A stretch of 64,000 nt of DNA from Melastoma dodecandrum (Eukaryota > Streptophyta > Magnoliopsida > Myrtales > Melastomataceae). How positions within the stretch are numbered: position 1 is the first letter of the stretch; the number at the start of each line of letters is the position of its first letter. The translations under genes were made by a program, and so were the position numbers. The notes under the pieces are model-generated. The model was not told the origin of the DNA. It saw only the letters and a program-made list of their open reading frames with translations, and ran no database searches. The stretch is taken from assembly GCA_029817715.1 (NCBI GenBank), contig JARUPY010000371.1:186001-250000 (forward strand). Direction: 5' to 3'. Below are positions 23,098-29,939 of this stretch, piece after piece.

Positions 23098-23724
23098 TCA
23101 AGCAGCCTTGAGCTTGACATCGTTGTGGCCGCACCGCGAGCAAGCAAGGCTGTACTCGCTCTGCGTCGAAAAGGCTTGCGATGCCGCGTGCGGCGTCGAG
23201 CACTTCGGGCATGATTTCCCAAAGAAGCTGCGAATGTGGCTGCCGTAGCCGTCTTCGAAGGCCTTCACCAAGCCGGGGATTTTCTCCTCAAGAGCTTGGT
23301 ACGAGGCAATGATCGGAGCAAGCGGCGTTCCCGTCTCGGCCGCAGTCTGCCCGACGACGGACGCAGCATCGAGATACTCTTGGTTGCAGCCGTTCTGCTC
23401 GGCGATCTTGCGATCGCGGCCTTCCTGGAAGAGATAAGCGCGGTCGAGGCTCAGGGCCTGCTCACTACCGCACCATTTGCCGCGTGCCGCCGCATTCGCA
23501 GCGGTGCTGGCGCGATCGCCGATCCAGGCATGGTCGATGTGGCCGCCGTTGACCGTCTTGCTCCACAAGACGAAGCCCTTCGGCTTCCCCTTGTTCGCGC
23601 CGATCTTGTAGACGGGGAGACTGTCGATCGTCTCCTGGCCGAAGAGCTTCGTCGCCCAGTCCAAGCCGAACTCAGTGGTGAGAGCTGCGCTTCTGGTCTC
23701 GGTCCGGGCAAAACGATTGGCCAT
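23098..23724 (-). CDS. Protein with C-terminal zinc ribbon, 208 aa
   Basis: GAGGAA eight bases before ATG 23724. The N-terminal two thirds are unknown; the end holds CPKC, 22 residues, CSRCG, a zinc-ribbon knuckle pair. May bind nucleic acid; no known family recognised. Confidence 0.65.
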   Translation of the reverse strand: MANRFARTETRSAALTTEFGLDWATKLFGQETIDSLPVYKIGANKGKPKGFVLWSKTVNGGHIDHAWIGDRASTAANAAARGKWCGSEQALSLDRAYLFQEGRDRKIAEQNGCNQEYLDAASVVGQTAAETGTPLAPIIASYQALEEKIPGLVKAFEDGYGSHIRSFFGKSCPKCSTPHAASQAFSTQSEYSLACSRCGHNDVKLKAA

Positions 23725-23803
23725 CAGGCAATTTCCTCTTCTCAATGCTCACTTTCTACCACATTCGGAAATAAAAGCAAGAGGTCTCCTGAAATCATCA
23801 GCA

Positions 23804-23831
23804 TTGACAAAGCGAATACATTTGCTATCAT
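23804..23831 (+). promoter_or_regulatory. Sigma-70-like promoter
   Basis: TTGACA (23804-23809), 16 bases, TATCAT (23826-23831), 31 bases before the gene at 23863. Confidence 0.6.
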
Positions 23832-23862
23832 GCTCAGACATTGCTTATAGAGGATTTGCTTG

Positions 23863-24240
23863 ATGATCGAGTTCGCCGTCGTCTCCGATCTCTACCTCGC
23901 CGGTCATCACTTCGAGGACGGTTCTGATATCCACGGCGAAGTCTTCTTCGTCCAGGCGCAGTTCCCGGACGGTCGTCGCTGGAACCACGCCCACGCCTTC
24001 GATTCCCTCGAAGGGGCTCCGTACTTCGACAGCATCCGCGATAAGGCCATGGCCGGTGCGGAACGCCTGCTGGAGCGCATCAAGGCGGCCGGTGGTAAGA
24101 TCAACCTCGACCATTGGGTGGAGACCTACCCGATGTATGGGTCGGCGGCCTATATGGAGGCTGAAGCTCTCGGCCTGAACAAGGCATGGGAGCAGAGCGT
24201 CGAGGACGGCTCGAACGTCAACGTCTACGCAGGGTTTTGA
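23863..24240 (+). CDS. Unknown protein, 125 aa
   Basis: GAGGA eight bases before the ATG. Starts MIEFAVVSDLYLAGHHFEDG; alpha/beta, acidic. Has its own early-type promoter. No family recognised. Confidence 0.65.
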   Translation: MIEFAVVSDLYLAGHHFEDGSDIHGEVFFVQAQFPDGRRWNHAHAFDSLEGAPYFDSIRDKAMAGAERLLERIKAAGGKINLDHWVETYPMYGSAAYMEAEALGLNKAWEQSVEDGSNVNVYAGF

Positions 24241-24243
24241 GGG

Positions 24244-24312
24244 ATGGCCAAGTACTATGTCGTTCTCGTCTTCGACAGCTTGACCTGCGGCCTGCTGAAC
24301 CTGACGGCATAA
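24244..24312 (+). CDS. Possible 22-residue peptide
   Basis: ATG three bases after the previous stop (MAKYYVVLVFDSLTCG). Hydrophobic. It may be real through coupling, or a chance ORF. Confidence 0.3.
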   Translation: MAKYYVVLVFDSLTCGLLNLTA

Positions 24313-24342
24313 CCTTGGCCCAGACGGGGACATAATGGCCTG

Positions 24343-24372
24343 AGACGAAGAAGAGGGCTCTAGGCCCTCTTC
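24343..24372. terminator. Shared bidirectional hairpin
   Basis: AGAAGAGGGC and GGCCCTCTTCT pair around TCTA between the convergent genes at 24240 and 24360. There is no long T tract, so its strength as a terminator is uncertain. Confidence 0.5.
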
Positions 24373-25190
24373 TGGTCTTTCCACTCCCAGTGCTCCTTGT
24401 TCGCCTTGTAGGCGTCCTTGAAGTGCGGCGCGTACCTCTTGTGCACGTAGGTGCTGTTGGAGGCGGACTGCTTGTAGTCGGTGCGCTCCCTCGCGAAGAT
24501 GATGCCGCGCCGCATCAGCTCGTTGAGCCGGGCGGTGTTGGCGCCTGTCCTCCTGGCGATGTCGCGCGCACGGATTCCGACGCCACCAGCCTCCAGCACG
24601 ATCTTGACGATGATGTCATGATCCCGCTTCGCGACAGGCTTCTTCGCCTTGGCCTTCTTGTCGTCCGGAGCCGCAACGACGGCATCCGGCACCGATGGCG
24701 CTACCACGTCGGCGGCGACGTCGAGTGCCAGCGGAGGCGCGACCTCCTGGATAGCCACGGGCTTCGGCTTCGGCACACGCATGCGTGTGATCTTGGCCGT
24801 CGCGATCTCTGACAACTCGTCGTCGCCAAGCTCCCAGCGCGTGATCTGGTCATCGTCGACAGCCAGACCCTTCATGAGAATGGAGCGCCATTCACCGTGC
24901 AGGACACCATCCTTGTCCTTGAACTTGTTCTGGACGATGTTTTCGAAGACGCAGGCGGACGCGCGCTTCAAGCTGCTCTGGAGAAGCTCGATGCGTGCCT
25001 CTAGGCGGTTGATGGTCCTGAGGGCAAACTCCTCCATGCACAAGGAGACCGCCGTAGGATGGATGCCTGCGGCGGTAAGCTTGTTCGTGAGGATGCTGCG
25101 CGCATTCAGCGCCTCGTTGTCCGAGGACGTGAGAACACGCGTCAGCAGCTTGTCGATGAGGACCTGATCGGGAACGATCTGGCCCGTCAT
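24360..25190 (-). CDS. Unknown protein with possible winged-helix C-terminus, 276 aa
   Basis: A helical N-terminal half, a low-complexity Ala/Val/Pro linker (about residues 130-180) with a KKAKAKKP basic patch, then a C-terminal region (IIVKIVLEAGGVGIRARDIARRTG, NELMRRGIIFARER) that reads like a winged helix. Possible DNA-binding protein. Directly follows the gene at 25192. Confidence 0.6.
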   Translation of the reverse strand: MTGQIVPDQVLIDKLLTRVLTSSDNEALNARSILTNKLTAAGIHPTAVSLCMEEFALRTINRLEARIELLQSSLKRASACVFENIVQNKFKDKDGVLHGEWRSILMKGLAVDDDQITRWELGDDELSEIATAKITRMRVPKPKPVAIQEVAPPLALDVAADVVAPSVPDAVVAAPDDKKAKAKKPVAKRDHDIIVKIVLEAGGVGIRARDIARRTGANTARLNELMRRGIIFARERTDYKQSASNSTYVHKRYAPHFKDAYKANKEHWEWKDQKRA

Positions 25191-25191
25191 G

Positions 25192-25722
25192 TTACGCCCG
25201 CTGGTCGGCGAGACGCAGGGTCTCGTTGAAGTTTTCCAGGGTCGCGACGTGGCGCTCGTGGCTGGTGTTGATCATGTTGAGGCTCACGATCGACGCCTTC
25301 TGCGCGTCGAGCTTCTCGGCCGTTGCGACGAGGGCGCTCAGGAGAGCCGGGTCCTGCGCGGCGTAGGTGCAGAGCGTCGCGAAGCTGCCCTGAGCCTGCA
25401 ACGGCATGTGCTTGGTGAAGATGCTGGCGAGGGAGTCGACGTTCTTCGGGAGAACGTGCTCGATCTTGTGCTCGCGACGATCCGAGGTGCGGGTGCGCGC
25501 CCAGCCCGGCACGAAGCCGTGCTTGCTCGGGAACACCTTGCGACCGACGAGGTGGCTCTGCGAGGTGTTGAGAACGGCGGAGATGTTGTTCTTGTCGTTG
25601 ATCGAGACATCGGCGTCCGGGTGGCCCTGGAAGCGCCAATGGTCCTGAACCGTGCCCTCGGGAAGGCCGTAGGTTGCCTGATTGAGCTGTTCGAAAAATG
25701 CGGTGACGGAAAACTTCTTCAT
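25192..25722 (-). CDS. Unknown protein, 176 aa
   Basis: Starts MKKFSVTAFFEQLNQ. Mixed composition, helical C-terminus. Two-gene operon with 24360-25190. No family recognised. Confidence 0.65.
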   Translation of the reverse strand: MKKFSVTAFFEQLNQATYGLPEGTVQDHWRFQGHPDADVSINDKNNISAVLNTSQSHLVGRKVFPSKHGFVPGWARTRTSDRREHKIEHVLPKNVDSLASIFTKHMPLQAQGSFATLCTYAAQDPALLSALVATAEKLDAQKASIVSLNMINTSHERHVATLENFNETLRLADQRA

Positions 25723-25807
25723 CGAAAAATGCCTAAAGGTTTGAAATGAAGCCCAGTTCGTCCGGGCTTCAAAGCCTATGGCATACGTGCCGATTCTCCG
25801 TCAAAAT

Positions 25808-25966
25808 TCAAAATGCGATGATCCCGAGCTTCCTGTTCACGATGAAGAGGTAGACTAGAGTCACGCCAATCCCCGCAGCCGTCCACAGAGCGGCTTCGCG
25901 CCTCGACGTCGCCCGTTGTACTCGATTTATGCACAGCGCGAGCGCCGCGCCTCCGACGATGACCAT
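25808..25966 (-). CDS. Small membrane protein, 52 aa
   Basis: Two hydrophobic segments (MVIVGGAALALCI and AAGIGVTLVYLFIV) joined by a basic loop, typical of a small inner-membrane protein. GAGAG six bases before the ATG. It lies nine bases after the repressor-like gene, so probably the same transcript. Confidence 0.55.
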   Translation of the reverse strand: MVIVGGAALALCINRVQRATSRREAALWTAAGIGVTLVYLFIVNRKLGIIAF

Positions 25967-25975
25967 CTAGGGCTC

Positions 25976-26314
25976 TCAGGTGGCGAAGTTCCACGCAATG
26001 AACACGATCCAGACTGCGCGGCAAGAGTCTGCCTGGGCAGCATCGACCTCTTCACGAGGCTCGTCGACCTTCTCCTTCTTCTGAGTGTCTCCGAACGCCA
26101 GGAAGGCAGGAGTGACGTCAAGAGCGGCGGCGAGCTTCTTGATCATATGTAGACTCGGAGCTACTCGCCCAGATTCCCACTGCGCCACAGTAGATCGGCA
26201 GCAACCAACGATCTTGGCTACTTCGTCCTGTGTCATCGACTCCCTGCCGCGCGCATACTGGATGCGCTCCCCGACCTCACGCTTGCTTCTGGCTTCGTCA
26301 TCGTTCGCTGTCAT
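25976..26314 (-). CDS. XRE-family repressor-like protein
   Basis: A 112-residue protein with a clear helix-turn-helix at residues 10-70 (VGERIQYARGRESMTQDEVA, STVAQWESGRVAPSLHMIKK). The short charged linker and hydrophobic C-terminus (AVWIVFIAWNFA) are unusual. GGAG six bases before ATG 26314. Divergent from the small gene at 26428, with a TAAC/GTTA palindrome between, as in a repressor/Cro switch. Confidence 0.85.
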   Translation of the reverse strand: MTANDDEARSKREVGERIQYARGRESMTQDEVAKIVGCCRSTVAQWESGRVAPSLHMIKKLAAALDVTPAFLAFGDTQKKEKVDEPREEVDAAQADSCRAVWIVFIAWNFAT

Positions 26315-26393
26315 AACAAACTCCACAGATCACAGCGACGCGTTAAACAGCACAGAGTCGCGATTGGCAAGCAGAAAATTTGAGGGATATTGC

Positions 26394-26408
26394 TAACGTG
26401 CGATGTTA
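26394..26408. promoter_or_regulatory. Candidate operator
   Basis: A TAAC-N7-GTTA palindrome in the 113-base divergent gap between the repressor-like gene and the gene at 26428. A plausible repressor site; only one copy seen. Confidence 0.35.
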
Positions 26409-26427
26409 CGGAAATTACCATTTCGGT

Positions 26428-26550
26428 ATGACTGAAGAAAAAAGTGATACATCAATTTGCTTTTTGAGCCGACTAGCGCGCGGGATGAAACATGATGTTG
26501 CAATCAGTTGGCGCGATTTCCACTCCCGAAATATCGGAGGACTAGTCTGA
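26428..26550 (+). CDS. Small protein opposite the repressor
   Basis: 40 residues, starts MTEEKSDTSICFLSRLARG, ends DFHSRNIGGLV. Position suggests a Cro-like or antirepressor role, but no helix-turn-helix is obvious. The next gene follows within ten bases. Confidence 0.45.
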   Translation: MTEEKSDTSICFLSRLARGMKHDVAISWRDFHSRNIGGLV

Positions 26551-26557
26551 AGTGCCG

Positions 26558-26824
26558 ATGAAGAGTGATATTGCCTCATATCAGCGACCGGCGTATATTC
26601 CAGGAATGGACAAGACATTTGCTTTCGTAATGGTGCTAGCCTCTATTGTAATATTTTCAGTGGCGTACGCCGACATTCGGCATTCTAATGAAATCGAGGC
26701 TGCTCATGTGGCTATCTGCCACGCTCATGGCATGAAAAGCGCCTCGGAGACGGAGTCGCACGGCAAGACGTCAACTACAGCTCGCTTTTGCCTCGACAAA
26801 GACGGTCGGGTGTTCTGGTTCTGA
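26558..26824 (+). CDS. Small membrane or exported protein
   Basis: 88 residues. A hydrophobic segment (FAFVMVLASIVIFSVAYA) near residues 20-38 is followed by a region with three Cys/His (AICHAHG, ARFCLDKDG). Starts at GTG 26552 or at ATG 26606 are possible; the latter would put the segment at the N-terminus like a signal anchor. Confidence 0.55.
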   Translation: MKSDIASYQRPAYIPGMDKTFAFVMVLASIVIFSVAYADIRHSNEIEAAHVAICHAHGMKSASETESHGKTSTTARFCLDKDGRVFWF

Positions 26825-27042
26825 TGAGCTGGCTGCCGTTTGTGTTTTTTCTGTTCGCCGTGGCTTCGTTCGTCGGGCTGGTGCTCGGCCTGAAGAACGA
26901 GTCTGAGCGCTCAAGGAAGTACGACGAGTGGATCGACGAAGAGCTTCGCGATCTCGCACGCGTCGAAGCGCTCGCAGAAGATCGCCGCCGCAGACAGATC
27001 GGATGGGCGCGGCGTGCCGCCAAGCGCGAGAGGAAGCTTTAA
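26824..27042 (+). CDS. Small membrane protein with charged tail
   Basis: 72 residues: one N-terminal membrane helix (WLPFVFFLFAVASFVGLVLG), then a highly charged helical tail. ATG overlaps the previous stop. Spanin-like in layout, but with no lipobox or partner gene, so that idea is weak. Confidence 0.6.
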   Translation: MSWLPFVFFLFAVASFVGLVLGLKNESERSRKYDEWIDEELRDLARVEALAEDRRRRQIGWARRAAKRERKL

Positions 27043-27049
27043 GCCGGAT

Positions 27050-27083
27050 TGTCTCTCATGAAAGACTGATCATGAGAGACAAC
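27050..27083. repeat. 12-bp perfect inverted repeat
   Basis: TTGTCTCTCATG and CATGAGAGACAA around a 10-base loop, between convergent genes. Likely a two-way transcription stop or RNA-end stabiliser; T tracts are poor. Confidence 0.55.
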
Positions 27084-27094
27084 GGGACTTGTCT

Positions 27095-27346
27095 TTAACG
27101 GGCGAGCGCCAACGCCGGAGCCTTGTCCTGGCTCGTCGACTCGTAGAACGCCACGCGGCGGCGGATCATCTCACGCTCGCAGTTCGAGGCCACGCGGCCT
27201 TCAGACAGTTCGAAGATACGGGCATAAAGATCATCGCCGGAGAGCCCCTCCGAACCTGCCTGATCAAATGCCGCTTTCAGCCTCATACGGGGCATCGCTC
27301 GCAATTCCCTCACGCCGACATATTGCAACGAGTTTTCGTAGTGCAC
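27095..27346 (-). CDS. Unknown small protein, 83 aa
   Basis: GTG start with GGAGG seven bases upstream. Helical, basic (LRAMPRMRLKAAFDQAG). Unknown. Confidence 0.6.
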   Translation of the reverse strand: MHYENSLQYVGVRELRAMPRMRLKAAFDQAGSEGLSGDDLYARIFELSEGRVASNCEREMIRRRVAFYESTSQDKAPALALAR

Positions 27347-27454
27347 AATGATGCCTCCAGGTCAGTTCGGCGGCAAGCGGAAATCATCGCGTGCCCTTGA
27401 GGAAGGTCGGTGCTGTATGCAAATGTGTCACACGCCTGTGATCCACAAGTATCG

Positions 27455-27482
27455 TTGACGAAATCGAAAGGCCAGCCATAAT
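27455..27482 (+). promoter_or_regulatory. Sigma-70-like promoter
   Basis: TTGACG (27455-27460), 16 bases, CATAAT (27477-27482), 30 bases before the gene at 27513. Confidence 0.5.
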
Positions 27483-27512
27483 TGTCCTTCGTGTAAAGGA
27501 GAGAACGCGAAG

Positions 27513-27827
27513 ATGATCCTCGCGACAGCGCTGCCATCCGACTACCAAACGCGCACGGTGAAGGACGGCGACATCGAGCTGATGGCGAGTTGCGACGATC
27601 TCTCGACCTACAGCGAATGCGGCTGGTTCTGTATCCTCGGCTACAAGAATGGTCGCCGTGCGATCCACGTGCACCTTCATGGATCGAAGGACTTCTTTCG
27701 GCTGATCTGGGTCAGCGGCTACGTCTACACGGGCTGCCAGCTCGTCGAAGACAAAGAGGGCGCGCGCGAGAACCTTCATAAGCTCGCGGAGACCAGCCCC
27801 TCGTTCTGGAAGAGGGTCTTGTCATGA
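27513..27827 (+). CDS. Unknown protein, 104 aa
   Basis: AGGAG about ten bases before the ATG. Beta-rich with aromatic residues (CGWFCILGYKNGRRAIHVHL). No family recognised. Confidence 0.65.
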   Translation: MILATALPSDYQTRTVKDGDIELMASCDDLSTYSECGWFCILGYKNGRRAIHVHLHGSKDFFRLIWVSGYVYTGCQLVEDKEGARENLHKLAETSPSFWKRVLS

Positions 27828-27874
27828 CGGGGGATACCCGGCCGAGAAGCTAATCGGCGGTATGAAAATAATTG

Positions 27875-27906
27875 TTGACGCAGAATCTGCGTCTCCGGTA
27901 TAAATA
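27875..27906 (+). promoter_or_regulatory. Strong promoter of leader RNA 4
   Basis: TTGACG (27875-27880), 18 bases, TATAAATA (27899-27906), five bases, ATG 27912. Confidence 0.75.
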
Positions 27907-27911
27907 GGTTT

Positions 27912-28042
27912 ATGAACAACTTCGCACCAATGCCGATGCCGCCTAGCCCGAGGGTTTCTCACCCCGGTTGCTGACGCGCATCTGCGTCAGTGACGCGGAA
28001 TGTTGAGAAGCCCTCGGACACACCGTCCTGAGGGCTTTTTCT
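27912..28042 (+). ncRNA. Leader RNA 4 with short ORF and competing terminator
   Basis: A 20-codon, Pro-rich ORF (27912-27974, starts MNNFAPMPMPPSP; five Pro in the first 12 residues). A 14-bp long-range stem, CCGAGGGTTTCTCA (27948-27961) with TGAGAAGCCCTCGG (28004-28017), excludes a terminator AGCCCTCGGAC/GTCCTGAGGGCT (28009-28036) with five T. An inner hairpin is at 27971-27990. The clearest attenuator-like case. Three tRNA-Pro genes lie 450 bases downstream, so proline-tRNA sensing by the Pro-rich ORF is an attractive but untested idea. Confidence 0.65.
28009..28042 (+). terminator. Rho-independent terminator of leader RNA 4
   Basis: An 11-bp stem with one bulge, loop ACACC, T5 tail. Confidence 0.85.
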
Positions 28043-28143
28043 TTGCCTTCAGACACAATCCAAGGTGGTTATGAATACTTGCGAGTAAGCTTCGCGAGAA
28101 CGGAGATGTGCGTCTCGCAGATGGCGATACTTAACAAGGAGAG

Positions 28144-28473
28144 ATGAAGATGGCGAGCGAGAAGGTCGACGATGCAGTCAGGGCGATCAGTTCTTTGATC
28201 GAGAAGAAGCACAGCATCGCGACCGGCGAGACTGTCTACTACGATCATGACGGCGACGAGCGTAAGGCGGTCGGCGATGCGCTCACGGCGCTGCTGGGGC
28301 CCAGGTTCGAGCTGAAGCAGCACGAGGCGGTGACCCTGGTAGACGCGTTCACGGAACTCGTCGCCGGGATCGTCTTAGCCACGCAGGGCAAGGGGAAGAC
28401 GCCGGTCACCTCCCTTCAGGAGAGTGCGGTGGACGCTCTGATCAGCGTGTTCGGAGAGAAGGAGGACAAGTAA
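28144..28473 (+). CDS. Unknown protein, 109 aa
   Basis: AGGAG four bases before the ATG. Starts MKMASEKVDDAVRAIS; helical and acidic. It lies between leader RNA 4 and the tRNA cluster, so it could be read from the leader's promoter. Confidence 0.6.
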   Translation: MKMASEKVDDAVRAISSLIEKKHSIATGETVYYDHDGDERKAVGDALTALLGPRFELKQHEAVTLVDAFTELVAGIVLATQGKGKTPVTSLQESAVDALISVFGEKEDK

Positions 28474-28482
28474 AGAGTTTTG

Positions 28483-28575
28483 GCCGCTTAGTCAGGGCAT
28501 GGCCCAGTCTGGTAGGGCGCCACGTCGGGAACGTGGAGGTCGCAGGGTCGTAGCCTGCTGTCCTGACTAAGCGGC
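28483..28575 (+). tRNA. tRNA-Pro-like (GGG) within a 17-bp extended acceptor helix
   Basis: The tRNA body is 28493-28566: acceptor CAGGGCA/TGTCCTG, anticodon stem-loop CCACG-TCGGGAA-CGTGG (GGG, with C at position 33 in place of U), T-arm GCAGG-GTCGTAG-CCTGC without TTC. CCA is not encoded. The acceptor stem continues without break into GCCGCTTAGT (28483-28492) and ACTAAGCGGC (28566-28575). It may be a processed tRNA needing CCA addition, or a tRNA mimic. Confidence 0.6.
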
Positions 28576-28599
28576 TGAAATCGCGTGTATACTGATAAC

Positions 28600-28676
28600 C
28601 GGGGTATAGCTCAATTGGCTAGAGTACCGCATTTGGAGTGCGGGGGTTTCGGATTCGAGTTCCGGTGCCCCGACCA
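28600..28676 (+). tRNA. tRNA-Pro (TGG)
   Basis: C1-G72 and A73 as expected for Pro; acceptor CGGGGTA/TGCCCCG; anticodon loop TTTGGAG (TGG); T-arm TCGGA-TTCGAGT-TCCGG; encoded CCA. Confidence 0.88.
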
Positions 28677-28694
28677 TCAGTCCACACACAATAT

Positions 28695-28769
28695 CGGGGT
28701 ATTGCTGGAAGGTCATAGCAGGCGTCTCGGGTACGTCAGACGGAGTTTCGATTACTCCTACCCCGACCA
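28695..28769 (+). tRNA. tRNA-Pro (CGG)
   Basis: Acceptor CGGGGTA/TACCCCG, A73, encoded CCA; anticodon loop CTCGGGT (CGG); T-arm GGAGT-TTCGATT-ACTCC. A short D-arm. Confidence 0.82.
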
Positions 28770-28787
28770 TCCATAATGCAACATTAT

Positions 28788-28860
28788 GCCACTGCGAAGA
28801 TAGTCTCAGGCCGGTCTCATAAGCTGGCTGAGGAGGATGCGAGCGCCTCCGGTGGCACCA
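28788..28860 (+). tRNA. tRNA with CAT anticodon (Met or Ile2)
   Basis: Acceptor GCCACTG/CGGTGGC with encoded ACCA; anticodon stem-loop CCGGT-CTCATAA-GCTGG (CAT). The D-arm is weak, and the T-arm GGAGG/CCTCC encloses a 9-base loop without TTC. A CAT tRNA could be elongator Met or, after lysidine modification, Ile; the phage's own IleRS makes Ile worth testing. A small hairpin ATAATG/CATTAT abuts the 5' end. Confidence 0.65.
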
Positions 28861-29045
28861 AACCATTTGATGTGGGCGCCAGAAAATCGCGGCGATGACG
28901 GGAAATCGTTTGACGGGCCGTCGCCTACGTCGTAGAGCCGCTTCACCAGTCGCGGTCCCGTAGCCAATCAGCTCACGTAACCGCCGCTGTATGCCTTAAC
29001 CACCCACACGTCGTGGCGTGCTTAGAGGCAGACGGAGTGAAGGTA
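28861..29045. other. Gap without a clear gene
   Basis: 185 bases between the last tRNA and the next gene. TTGACG-N17-TAGAGC near 28912-28940 may be a promoter; nothing else stands out. Confidence 0.3.
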
Positions 29046-29876
29046 ATGGTAAAGAATAATCATGCTATCCCGGCTTCTGATATTCGTCTCGACGGCCCGG
29101 AGTGGCAGCGCTTTAACGAGATCAATGCCGACATCAATCTCCTCGGCCTTGCGATCCGACCGAATATAGACGCGGTCAAGGAGAAGTCTCCCGCAATAGC
29201 AGCTCACGTCGCCCTTGGATACAGGGAGCTGAAGTCCAACCCCGCGCTAGCTGGGAAGTTCGCTCTGCATGCCAAGAGCCTGCGCATCTTCGGACGTGAT
29301 GATGTTCGGGTGTACGCAAAGTATGCTTTGAAGTCCTCGATCGGCTCGGACATGTCCGCTTACAAGAGCGAGCTGGACAACATCGTCGCTGCCGTTCACC
29401 TGTCGTATACCGGATATCTCTTTGTGCCGGGCAACGACACTAGCTTCGAGGGCGTTCTGGCGTTCATCAACGGCTATCGTTATCGAGACGGCGAGCTTGT
29501 GGGCATCAAGGCCTGCTGGCAGGAGCATATGGACCAGCTCCGGCGCCTCGCGGACGAGGCTGCGAGAAAAGAAGCTGAGATGGAGGCGAAGGCTCGGCTC
29601 TGGGACGACTCCGAAGAAGCTAAGAGCAAGGGTATCACGGTCGAAGAGCTTTATCGCCGCCGCGACGAAGATGCCAAGCAGGCAATGGCTCGGTCCAGGG
29701 CTTCCAAGCGCATCCGTACGGTCGATCAGCTCATCGGCCGGGGTTCTCCATTCACTCCCGCGATGCAGCTTGAGAAAGGCACGCTCCTGGTTGCCGCAGA
29801 CAATGGAGCCTTCGTCGTGGTGTCGTCCGCCGACGCGATGAACTTCTTCAACGCCGCAGAAATAGAAGAAGTCTGA
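29046..29876 (+). CDS. Unknown protein, 276 aa
   Basis: GGAG nine bases before ATG 29046. Largely helical with a charged coiled-coil stretch (about residues 165-220: RRLADEAARKEAEMEAKARL). No known family recognised. Followed by a strong terminator. Confidence 0.65.
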   Translation: MVKNNHAIPASDIRLDGPEWQRFNEINADINLLGLAIRPNIDAVKEKSPAIAAHVALGYRELKSNPALAGKFALHAKSLRIFGRDDVRVYAKYALKSSIGSDMSAYKSELDNIVAAVHLSYTGYLFVPGNDTSFEGVLAFINGYRYRDGELVGIKACWQEHMDQLRRLADEAARKEAEMEAKARLWDDSEEAKSKGITVEELYRRRDEDAKQAMARSRASKRIRTVDQLIGRGSPFTPAMQLEKGTLLVAADNGAFVVVSSADAMNFFNAAEIEEV

Positions 29877-29895
29877 TCCGCCCTAAAGTCCCGAG

Positions 29896-29924
29896 CGCTG
29901 GGGGTTTATAACCCCCAGCGTTTT
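29896..29924 (+). terminator. Rho-independent terminator
   Basis: CGCTGGGGGTT and AACCCCCAGCG around TAT, followed by TTTT; 20 bases after the stop at 29876. Confidence 0.9.
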
Positions 29925-29939
29925 GAGTGAGACAGGTAG

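Noticed and set aside
26824..27042. Spanin pair with the gene at 26558
   Set aside because: One helix and a charged tail fit loosely, but no lipobox or lysis genes are nearby.
28046..28143. A further Y-RNA-like element (GATGGCGATACTT)
   Set aside because: Only part of the motif is present; no closing stem or T-arm.
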